From: Anthopleura xanthogrammica
Taxonomy: Eukaryota > Cnidaria > Anthozoa > Actiniaria > Actiniidae
Assembly: GCA_964019055.1 (NCBI GenBank)
Contig: OZ025213.1
Location: 8,358,472 to 8,422,471 of the forward strand
Reading direction: 5' to 3'
DNA: 64,000 bases
Every line of letters begins with the position of its first letter. Within the stretch, counting starts at the first letter, position 1. A program made the position numbers and the translations under genes. This document shows positions 1 to 9,579 of this stretch, piece by piece. The notes under the pieces were generated by a model. That model searched no databases. It had not been told where the DNA came from and was given only the letters and a program-made list of their open reading frames with translations.

Positions 1-131
1 ATGCAAATATCACCTTGTCTCCAAATCCAGGTTGGGTTCCCTGTGGCTCGAGAAGTAAAATGATCATTGTCTTAGTTGCACCCTAGTAGCACAGTAACAT
101 ATATGTATATATTCATTTTTTTGCCCTTTAG

Positions 132-419
132 GATGATAAGTATGAAGACCTACTAGTACGTCTTGAAAAACTGGAGAAAAAGCAGTCCACTTCAGATATG
201 CAGTCAAGCATTAACCATGCCAAATTGGTTGAGAAAAAGAGGCTAGCAGAAGTCTTTGCATGCTCAATTTGTCTTGGAACTCTAAAATTCCCTGCAGATG
301 TTGACAAGGAATGCAAGCGAACCATTGGTTGCAGTGTTTGCATCAAAAAGTTGGAAGACAGTGTATGTCCTCTTTGCAGAGCGCCAAATGATGACAACAA
401 TAATATTACACGGAACTGA
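132..419 (+). CDS. Last exon of a RING-finger-like protein (gene truncated by the window edge)
   Basis: The exon opens after a splice acceptor (cctttag, AG at 130-131) and reads DDKYEDLLVRLEKLEKKQ..., stopping with TGA at 417-419, so only the C-terminal 95 residues are visible. The first part is a short Leu/Lys/Glu-rich coiled-coil-like segment. Then comes a cysteine module CSICLGTLKF...ECKRTIGCSVCIKKL...CPLC with the spacing of a RING domain. The usual His of the C-x-H-x2-C core is not evident (RTIGCSVC), so zinc binding may be altered or the fold only RING-like. A coiled coil followed by a C-terminal RING suggests a ubiquitin-ligase type protein, but that is inference. The rest of the gene lies to the left, so family membership cannot be settled. 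Confidence 0.6.
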   Translation, partial: DDKYEDLLVRLEKLEKKQSTSDMQSSINHAKLVEKKRLAEVFACSICLGTLKFPADVDKECKRTIGCSVCIKKLEDSVCPLCRAPNDDNNNITRN

Positions 420-1452
420 ACATCCCAGATCTTGAAGCACTGCTTGAAAGAGAGGATTCGGACCATGAATTTGACCTCCCAGCATTTTAGATGCATGTGG
501 TTTTAGTCTAGGATTGCTCTAGTTGTAGTTTGGAAAAACAAATTCTGCAGATTGCTTTACACCATCATCGTGAAACACAAGTACTTGTTGTAGTTTCCAT
601 TTGTGTTGTTGCATATTTTTAACTTCTGTCGTTTTATGTTGTTTTAAGTGGTTATATATTTCCATCTTTGTTTTTCAAGTGACTGATTATAGGACTTAGA
701 ATGACAAGGAAGAACTATTGTTAGACAGCAACTGAAAAACTGGGGTCATATATATATATATATATATATATATATCCTACAGAATTAATGCTTTTTTCTT
801 AGAAAATAATCTACCTTAACTTAAAATAACAAGGGCATTTTGCTTGAGAAGAATATATGTCACATTTGAACTGAACAAAGTTATCTTTGTCTGCCTTTTA
901 TGGTGCTGCTTCTTAATAAGCTAGTTCCTTCTATCATTCTATATATTAAGACAATTGTCCATGTTTGCCTTTTATGTTGTTTCTCTAACCAATAATTTTC
1001 TACAGTTAGGAGTTAGGTAACTGTGATTCCACTTATATATGCTGTTCATATTCAATGGCTAATTTGTAGTCCCAGAAAACATTTATACCTTCTCAACTAT
1101 CATTACCAACTCATACATGCAATCATGTGAACTATCCCGGCCCTCCTCCACAAGTGTCAAAGTATGTGTATTTTCTGGAACTACACACTGGTAAAAATGT
1201 TAGTTTTTCAAAATACAGTGACATGAAAAGCATCACTAAAAAGCTATTAAATATTGATTTTAAGATAGATATGATGGACTTATTTTCAAATGATTCAAAA
1301 TTATTATTATAACCTATTCTGGAAGGTATATATATACATGCAGCATTATAAAATTTATAGCCTATATTTATAGCTGTATTAAGTTGTTTATTTTGCATGA
1401 AATAAAATCATTAGTTGTGTTATAGTCAAAACTTCTGATAATGATGATCTTG
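420..1452. other. Non-coding flank with (TA)n microsatellite
   Basis: This is AT-rich sequence after the RING-like exon, probably partly its 3' UTR. It contains a short (TA)n run at about 749-776. No other gene-like signal was seen. Confidence 0.5.
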
Positions 1453-3623
1453 GCTTTAACTGAGCATCAGTGTTATTTCATAAAACTTAATAACAGCTAG
1501 AATAAAAGCTTCATCTCTTCCCTGCATAATATCAGAAAAACTTTCCTCAAAACTTGGTTGTAAACTCTTAAACATGTATTCTCTGGATTCCAATAAATCT
1601 TCTCTAGTTGATAATGGATCATAACCTACATACAGAAGCATCTCTTGTTAAAACACCACCTCTCTCTTCATACATCCTGATTACTTCTGCTGTAGTAGGA
1701 ATTTGATGTTCAGCAAGTTTCACAGCTCTGTCTGTCTGTTGCATTCTTTCATAAGGTACACAGCCATTTGGCCCTAAATTAAAACAGTGCACACTTTATT
1801 TTATGAGTTAATCCTAGCTGTTAATCCCACAAGGATAAAACAAGATTGAGTATTTTTTCATAGAGCAAAAGTTTAATAATAAACTGCTTTAGCAAAGTTT
1901 TGAAAAACCTATTGAAATAAAATTAGGTAATTAAGTATAATTATTTATTTTTAATATTTTTTTTTTGTCTTTATAATAGCTTTTAAAAGTTCAATTTAAA
2001 AGTTTGTTTACATATTTATATATTTATATTTTGCTTATAATTTTGATGTACATAATATTTTGAAGTTGCAGATTGTTTTTTAGTACAAAAGAAGTCCTAT
2101 TTAACTTTTGAAAATATAATGATATATTTGGTCTTTTCAGCATTCAAATTGATATTTAGAGCAAAAATGGATAATCCAATCTCTTTTGAACCAATTTTAA
2201 CCTCAGTTCGATTTTATTAGAATTACATACATTTATTTTTAAAATATAATAGTGTTTTGAATTGCTGCCCGGCCAGGTGGAATTTGACTCATTTTTCTTT
2301 CCCCAGGGTAGGAAATGTTATCAAAAATTATTGAAAAAATACGCCTCACAATATGCTCGATGCTCGACCCCCCCCCCCCCCCCCCCCCCATTGGGCTCTC
2401 TCCTATTGGGCTTAACATGATACAGTCGTATCTATTATTTATATCTTTTAAATTGTAATTTCATTTGTTTTTGTAATAAGATTGTCATTAAAATTTTAAA
2501 CTCACAAATATACAAATACATACATATACAAGTTTTTAAATTTAATTGTTAACATTGCAATTCAGTTCATTGCAGTTCAGTTCAAAGAGTTCAATAAATA
2601 ACTTTTTTAATTAATTAAAATTAGTGCTTACCAGGTATGGAGTGATGATTCCAAGACAATACAAAATTTCGAGTTCCTACATTGGCAGTATGTAAAGTTA
2701 CCCAAGAAATAGCAAACACGGCCACTGGATTCTCTGTATCTAAACAATCGCTTTCCATGAGTGTTCGGATTGCTTTTTTAATAGGATAGTTTATTCTGGA
2801 GTTTTATACTTCAGGCCACAATCGCTCGGCTCGATGATTTATAACTGACGTAGTTTGTCTCCATGGTAGCCTTTCGCGGTCACCTCTTTTGCTTTTCAAA
2901 AGTTCTTGTACAAAAATGCAAAGGCAAAATTCTGATCCATGATCGACCCTGAGCTGATCGAATAACCCATAACGAATAAGAGCAGGTCTGTATAAGCACT
3001 CGTAGATTAAGATAGGATTTTTTTGGGCAAGGTTATAAAACCAGTTATAAATCTTGAACATCCGTCGATCATATGAACGTGCGTAACGTATGGTATTTTT
3101 TCGTTCTGATCCATGTGTACCTTGCACCCAAAATAAGGTGAACAATATGGGATTGGATTTGTCCTTTCAATGAGATCCCTCGATCTTGCTTCATAAGCCG
3201 TAGGATCTATCTGACGGAGAGCTTGTGCAATTCGCCTTTGACTTACTGAAGTAGAACTACCACGAGCTGCTAAAATGTAACGTACACTCCCCTGCATCAT
3301 CCGTCTGCCATACGTATGACCATACTGTAAATAAAATATATGACATTACCAAAATATATAACCAAAGGTTGCAAAAGCAGTACTTGATACTTTTAGCTTA
3401 CCTGGCTGATTTGATCCCCAACGAGCTTTAGAAGTTCATCGTTGGATATATATTTTCTTATACCTCTTTCACTGCAGTATCGTCTTATTGACCGTCTACT
3501 CAATCCACGAACATCAGGAAAAATATCTCTGAGTGCACGGCTAATGTCTCCGTGGCTTTCATTTATCTCTAAGATTAAATAGCGAATGTATTCCTCGTCA
3601 ACCCTCTCTCTAAGTTCCGCCAT
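1453..3623 (-). pseudogene. Degenerate DDE integrase gene, three exons
   Basis: On the minus strand three exons are readable. Exon 1 is 3623-3402, starting MAELRERVDEEYIRYLILEI and ending at a GTAAGC donor. Exon 2 is 3324-2632, with acceptor TTTACAG and donor GTAAGC. Exon 3 is 1773 to a TAA near 1453. Exon 2 carries the integrase core: HMDQNEK, THVHMIDGCSRFITGF, LRVDHGSEF and RAERLWPEV, placing Asp, Asp and Glu where a DDE catalytic triad is expected. The style resembles the single-gene integrases common in cnidarian and fish genomes (recalled family knowledge). Three lesions break it: a one-base loss in an A run near 3023-3029 (LPKKILS stop versus KNPILIYEC), an in-frame TAA after RLWPEV (about 2804-2806), and a frame change in exon 3 near 1625-1641. 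The intact introns show it is not a retrocopy. It is either a decayed transposon or domesticated gene, or partly a product of sequencing error. Confidence 0.75.
2369..2389. repeat. Poly-C tract in integrase pseudogene intron
   Basis: A run of about 21 C interrupts the second intron. Similar C or G tracts occur near 5750, 27411, 29521, 47063, 53143, 56190, 58017 and 58376, several at the borders of inverted-repeat elements. Confidence 0.85.
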
Positions 3624-5318
3624 CTTTGTTTATATTATTACTTACGAGCCGGCAAATTCGTGTGACAGCGGATTCACTCAAACTCTGGAATTTTGAAATT
3701 CCCAAATCAAAAACTACGGTGCCGGAAACCTTCACTCGAAATAACTGAAGCCTTCGACAATAAAACAAAAATTATAAAACTGAGATTTTAGAAGTTTGGA
3801 ATGGCCACATATAGCACTTATTCTTCCGTACGTTTGATCACCAAAAAAACTCATTTTCTCAGAAAAAAGCTAATCTTTTCAGCCAAAAAGTCCTCTTATA
3901 TAATAATAAACTTTATTTATGTGTCAATATCATCTAGCTTACATAATATATAGATTTAGGCACTGCCTAAAAGCGGAGCTCCCATAAATAGTATATTTAG
4001 TGCTAAAAACGTGACAATTGTGTGACGCGGCATAACGCTGGTTATAGCGTTACCACTTCGTTTGATTTTACCAGAATCCAGGAGGAAAAACTAAAAGAAA
4101 AACCATTATTTTAAGCCTTCAAAAGCATTAGAAAACTTTTGAATTCGAAGAAAAATAATCATAGATCGTAGAGCATATGAATACATGTATAGAACAAAGG
4201 ATTTTATTCAGCAAATCTAAGTAATCAAAGTTGTAAGTTTTTTAGGTGGAAAGTGAACTACACTGAAAATTGTCGAAAAATATTACTGATAAGCTTAAGC
4301 TTACATTCACTTGAACTTCACATGTAAAAAGAGACATATTCGTTAATGCAAGATAATAATTTTCTTTGTTAGTAAGTTGGTCTTTGAAAAGTTTTTTTTT
4401 CAGATTTATTCTTAACTTTATTATCGAGCGAAATATCTTACAAAAACATAAGCTTATCCATAAAAAAAAAACAAGCTCATCATTTTTGCGATTGTGCAAT
4501 AGTAATAGCTGGAAAAGCCAGATAAATAGCAAATATTTGGTGTGATATGTATTCCTTTTTCATATTTCATTCAACATTAAAATAAATTATCTATAAAAAT
4601 TTCAAAATATTCATATGATTATGAAACTGGAATCTTGTTTTGACTTCGCGTGAGGTTCGCTGGCCGTCAAATATGTTTTTTCAAAGAACCAAGTCTTTTT
4701 ACTAAGTCTTAGCCTTTTTTCTTGAAATGGGATCAAAAACAAAAGATCAAAGCTTCAAATATCGCTTTTTTGGTTCACAAGTATTGAAGAAAAAGATAAT
4801 AAAAATCTAGAATGCAGTAAAAACGACAAACTATCCAAGTTTTTCTGACAATGTTTGCCGAACCAACGTCCTTGGCTTGTCTGAGAGTTTCTCCAGCTAG
4901 TTTACACATTTCTTGTCGATTTTTTACGAAATATTAGTTAAAATTAATGAATTTACCTTCTATGAAGTGTTTTCTACGGAACTGAAATATCATTCTTGCA
5001 GTATAATCAGGTTTTTCTGGTCTACAGGCCACTTTTTCTCTCACTGAAGTTTCAGTCACGAAACTTCATCTAATCGTAAGATTAAGAATCTTCCCTCGCT
5101 TTCCCTCGCTAAATCTTCTTTAGCAAGTCGCTAAAGTCGAAAAATTGTTTTTGTTCACTTTAAGACAGACATGACTTCGACTAAACGTATTTTTCGCATT
5201 GCAAAAATAAGAAAAAATACTTTTTGATCCATCTTTGACTACATTATTGCAATTTTTCTGTGCATTTGTGAGTAAGCAAAGCGCGCGGGAACCCTGTGCA
5301 AAGTGGTACACGGACGGA
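3624..5318. other. Gene-free AT-rich region
   Basis: No supportable gene. At 3838-3900 there is a stretch of degenerate units of the form ctcattttctcagaaaaaag / cttttcagccaaaaagtc, resembling the units at 7715-7890. The rest shows no coding signal. Confidence 0.5.
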
Positions 5319-5380
5319 CGTATGTATGTATGTATGTATGTATGTATGTATGTATGTATGTATGTATGTATGTATGTATG
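5319..5380. repeat. (ATGT)n tetranucleotide microsatellite
   Basis: About fifteen uninterrupted copies of a TATG unit follow cggacggacg. The reverse-strand reading frames through it (IHTYIHTY) are an artefact of the repeat. Confidence 0.95.
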
Positions 5381-5992
5381 GACAAGATGATGACGTAATC
5401 AAGCCATGAAAAATCAACTCGATGGGTTACCATTTTTTCTTAAGTATGGTGGCCCGCGCGGGTGCTCCGCTATAAATAGTATGCTAATTGGGGACACCTA
5501 TCTAAGACCCAATAAAAAACCCATATCATACCCAGTTAAATAAAATGAATAAAAGAGAAGGTAATAGGTCTTCCCTGACCCCGCATATACGTCTAGAGCC
5601 GAAGAAACAATGACCTCCAGCCAAGGCTGAGGACAAGAAGCGTGCCCAACCAGTCTCCGCCAGAAGTCATCGCCCACGACCACGAAAGCGAGTTCAGGAG
5701 AGGCCCATTAAAAATACGGAACTAATTATATAGTATTCTATTAACCCCACCCCCCCCCCCCCCCCCCACCACCCCCCAACCAACCCGCTACCCGTCCAAG
5801 TGTAAAATACCAACCAAAAAAAAAAAAGCAATAGGGAACCTTCGGCCCAGAATAAGCACCGAATCCAATGCAAAGGATCAACCATTTGCATTACATTCGG
5901 CACAAGATAAACACCCATGCAATCGAGCCTAAGATTCCTATTGATATCATGGACGAAATAAAAAGGTATAATAAAACGGAAAAAAAAGAAAA

Positions 5993-7712
5993 ATAATAAT
6001 AATAATAATGATATTACTGCGTGAGTCTGATGGCTAAATGCAATACATAGAATGCATATCAGGTGATACATAACGGACAGTCATGACATTTATCTTGCAT
6101 AAGACTTTCAAGATCTATTCTCCTAATGCTATTTTTAAAAGCCTTTAAAGAAATAGAATTCCTAATACTTTTTTCCAATTTTGACCATATAAAGGGACCA
6201 AGATATTTTAAACTATGTTTCCCATAAGTGACGGTGTTGAACCTTGGTATTATAAAGTCAGAATTTCTTAAGTTATAACGACTATTGTTCTTCTTGAAAA
6301 TTTTCTGGATATAAACAGGACATAGTTCATTTTTCACCTTGTACATAAGGGTAGCAATATCCTGTAGCCTTCTGTTCTTTAATGTGGGTAACCTTGCCAT
6401 TTTGAGTAGTTCACCATACGTACAGGTTTTCTTGTCGTAGATCGCTTTCAAAGCTCTTTCTTGGATACGTTCTAATTTCCTGCCGTCAGATGATCGACAA
6501 AAATGCCATACAGTATGGCAGTAGGTTAATTGGGGTAGTATAGCAGATTTGTATATGATGAGTTTTGCTTTGGTTGATAACATATTCCGCAATCTCGTCA
6601 GAACTCCCACCTTCCTTGCAGCTCTTTTGCAAACCTCCCCAATATGGCTACTGAAATTCAAGTTTTCATCAATCGTCAGTCCCAGTAATTTCATTTCGGA
6701 GCCAAAGTTTACATTTGTATTGGACATCACTATCTGCATATCTTTGTCCTTATTCTTTGGTCCCATACTCATGGCTTGATACTTATCATAGTTTCCCTGT
6801 AGTAGATTGCTGTCGTACCATTCTGAGATAATCTTCCCCTCCTTATTCAGGTTATCCTGAACATCCTTGATCTTATTACCGGTTGAGTGCAATTGATGGT
6901 CATCCGCGTACATTGATAAGTTGCACTTGTTTGCAACATATGTGAGATCATTTTGGAAGATGTTCCATAGTAATGGGCCAAACGTCGATCCTTGTGGGCA
7001 CCCCCTCGCTACTTCCTTCCATTCACTTGTGACTTCACAGCCAATTCTCACCCTGTATTTCCTCTCGGTAAAATACGATCGTATTAGATTAATGGATTGT
7101 TGAGAGAACCCATAGGCATTCAACTTATTCAACAATAGCGGAGGATGTAACGAATCAAATGCCTTCGACATGTCAGTTGAGAGAACCCCCACCATTTTTT
7201 TCTCATCAATAGCATATTTCCATTGCTCGACAATGTTTAGGAGAGTTGTTTCTGTGCTGTGCTTCTTTCGGTAGGCTGTTAGCTTGTTACTCAACCGAGT
7301 TTCCATGCCCGGAGGGGGGGGGGGGGACTCCCTTATGAAAGGGGGCGGGGGTCCTCGTCGGAAATTTTGAAAATGACCCCTAAAAGGGACCTGTATTTTG
7401 AGATGATGGGCGTGGCAGTGATGAAATTTCACCCCTAAGAGGGACCAATCAATAAGTGACACAATCCAAAAATGGGATTAAAATAAAAATCAATCTTTGA
7501 AAAGGGACGATGAGGACCCCCGCCCCCTTTTATAAGGGAGTCCCCCCCCCCCCGGGGTTCCATGTATGCTGTTACTTGTTTACTTAACAGTTTTTCAAAC
7601 ACTTTGTCACAAGCAGATAGCAACGTAACAGGTCTGTAATTCTTTACATCATATATACTGTCCTTCTTGAAGACAGGTATCCATTCTCCTTTTTTCCAAT
7701 CGCATGTTATTA
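5993..7712 (-). mobile_element. 5'-truncated LINE reverse transcriptase, interrupted by a MITE
   Basis: The minus strand encodes a non-LTR retrotransposon reverse transcriptase from CDWKKGEWIPVFKKDSIYDV through NYRPVTLLSACDKVFEKLLS to the end PLCIT at 6059. Palm motifs are clear: STDMSKAFDSLH (first catalytic Asp), ARGCPQGSTFGPLLWN, and LSMYADDHQLH (the YADD active site). A thumb and C-terminal region follows. There is no endonuclease domain: the element is 5'-truncated at about 7712, as is usual for LINEs. Downstream, at 5993-6012, an (ATT)n run may be the 3' tail; similar-looking material continues to about 5830 and may be 3' UTR. The reading frame is otherwise open across roughly 550 codons, so the copy is fairly young. 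It is broken only by the 250-bp insertion at 7308-7557. The motifs suggest the CR1/L2/Rex group, but the clade was not established. Confidence 0.85.
7308..7557. mobile_element. 250-bp hAT-like MITE inserted in the LINE
   Basis: Both ends carry near-identical inverted repeats of about 50 bp: CCCGG, a G run, then ACTCCCTTATGAAAGGGGG at the left, and the reverse complement with ACTCCCTTATAAAAGGGGG at the right. The flanks are tttccatg (7300-7307) and gttccatg (7557-7564), an 8-bp target duplication with one mismatch, or 7 bp exactly. Removing the insert and one flank copy restores the reverse transcriptase reading YME-TRLSNKL. There is no coding capacity. The 8-bp duplication suggests hAT mobilisation. 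Confidence 0.85.
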
Positions 7713-7714
7713 GC

Positions 7715-7890
7715 AAATAAGGTATTTTCATCAGCAATAATGTCGTTTTCTCAACAAAAAAGTCATCCCATCAGCAAAAAACGTCATTTTGAGAGCAAAA
7801 ATGCCCTTTTTCTAGCAAATAAGCTTTTTTCTCAGCAAAACAGTCTTTCTCTCTCCCAAAATGTGCTTTTCTCAACCAAAACGTGTAAGT
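7715..7890. repeat. Degenerate ~20-bp tandem repeat (tcagcaaaa type)
   Basis: Successive units look like ttctcaacaaaaaagtcatc, ccatcagcaaaaaacgtcat and tctagcaaataagctttttt. They fill the gap between the two oppositely oriented LINE fragments. A shorter stretch of the same style sits at 3838-3900. Confidence 0.6.
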
Positions 7891-7904
7891 TCAGATCTAT
7901 GAAA

Positions 7905-8680
7905 TATTCATAATTGGCTCTCTGCTAACAAGTTAACTCTTAACATGACTAAAACAGAGTTTTTATTAATTGGCTCGAATCAAAGGCTATCTAACACCAG
8001 GGAAAATCCAAACATTCTTATAGAAGGGGAGAAAGTTAAACAGGTTTTCTCCTCAAAATCACTTGGGGTTTTGATAGATCAAAATCTTACTTGGGAGAAC
8101 CATATATCTATGATATCTAAAAAAATTGCCTCTGGAATAAGCGCAATGAAACGCATAAGGTACTTCGTTCCACGTGAAATACTCCTAACTGTGTACAATG
8201 CCTTGGTACAACCCCATTTCAATCATTGCAGCATAGTTTGACACCAGACTATCTCGCCTCCAAATTTTATTGACCGGAATGATATTACTACTTATAGCCT
8301 GAGAAATTCAGAAAACAAATTAGCAGTCCCGCAGCCGCACACAGAATACTTTAAAAGAAGTTTTAGTTATAGCGGAGCGGTACTGTGGAATAATTTGCCA
8401 CTAAATATAAGACAAGCATCGTCTCTGACAAGCTTTAAATCTCAAATACGTTGTCACTCATTTTGAAACAATTAATAATATTATTGCACGGCGTCCTGGT
8501 AGACCAGGTTTTTTATTTTAACATCTTTTATTCCTTTTCTTCTATTATTGTATTTAATTGTAGGCATAGATTAGCTTTAGTGTATTTAATATTTCCCTGT
8601 AAATATATATATATAATTTATTGTGATTATCCTGAAGGACCCACCGTGGGTAAATAAAGTTATCTTATCTTACCTTACAA
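7905..8680 (+). mobile_element. Second LINE remnant: C-terminal RT fragment with internal deletion and 3' tail
   Basis: The frame opens with HNWLSANKLTLNMTKTEFLL and runs LGVLIDQNLTWENHISMISK to LVQPHFNHCSIV, where it stops at 8239-8241. A second conserved block follows after a short gap: NDITTYSLRNSENKLAVPQP...YSGAVLWNNLPLNIRQA, with stop near 8465. In complete elements these two blocks are separated by roughly 60 residues (recalled family layout), so an internal deletion joins them. The 3' end carries gtgggtaaataaagttatc followed by short ATCTT-type repeats, typical of a LINE tail. It is a different family from the copy at 5993-7712 and lies in the opposite orientation. Confidence 0.8.
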
Positions 8681-9579
8681 AGGTGGGTCATGCAAAATGT
8701 TAGGCAAAGGTAACCTGTTACCACCACCCCCACCCCCATGAACGGTTCCTTTAAATATCAAGTAATGATTAATGATAAATATTGTTGTTAAATCGAACGC
8801 ATAAGCAAATGCATTCCTTCAGATCGATCTTGTATAAAGTCATTCAACTCACGGCTTAGTCACTCGTCAAACAATTTTATGAACTAGTACTGTCGATAGT
8901 AGTATGTAGAACTCATGACTAACTGTCCATTGATATACAAATCATATACGAACATTCTTTGAATACAAAATCATAGAATGTAAAGCAATTATGAGGGAAG
9001 TTTTGAGCAATTATTTGCTTGTCTTACCGTTCTAATTGAAGGATTCAAATAGTAAACAAACGGAGTGCTAAAGAAAAATGTGACTAAAATGTGACTATGT
9101 TTTCGACTTACGTATGGTAAAAATCGGACTGGAATTGGAACGGAAGTGGAATGTGTATTTTCAATGATTTAATTTTTGATTTAACATTTTTTTCCTCAAA
9201 AATGGTTAAAATACCCTGCCACCAGAGTCTTGTTCACACTAGTTTGAACATCGTGCAAGCTAAAACAATAGGTGACAACGAAGATTGTGCTGCGAGCTCT
9301 GTGAGCTCCGATTTTAGGCCTGGTTTGACGTAATACATCCTTTGCCCCATAATGCTGTGCAGTCGCAGTGCAGACGAAAGGGCTGAACGAAATTTTTCCT
9401 TCTTTCTCGGGCTGTGAAGGGATGATTTTACCGATCGGATTTTCATATATGGGGCACACGAGTGAACCAGTTTTTTCGTGAATGATCGACTAGAAGATAT
9501 TCCGGAGATTTTAAGTTTTAATCATCGACAAAGCAATCGCATATATCGAGGAAAGGCGAGAGCTAAGTCGTCTCGCATA
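8681..9579. other. Upstream region of UBL3
   Basis: No gene in this stretch. It must contain the UBL3 promoter and 5' UTR, but no convincing TATA box or other element was identified. Confidence 0.4.

Noticed and set aside
1127..1398. Overlapping 61- and 88-codon frames on both strands
   Set aside because: Very AT-rich, with no recognisable motif and no splice or start context.
9478..9579. Upstream in-frame ATG adding 34 residues to UBL3
   Set aside because: The added sequence has no similarity to UBL3 N termini; the ATG at 9580 gives a normal-length protein.
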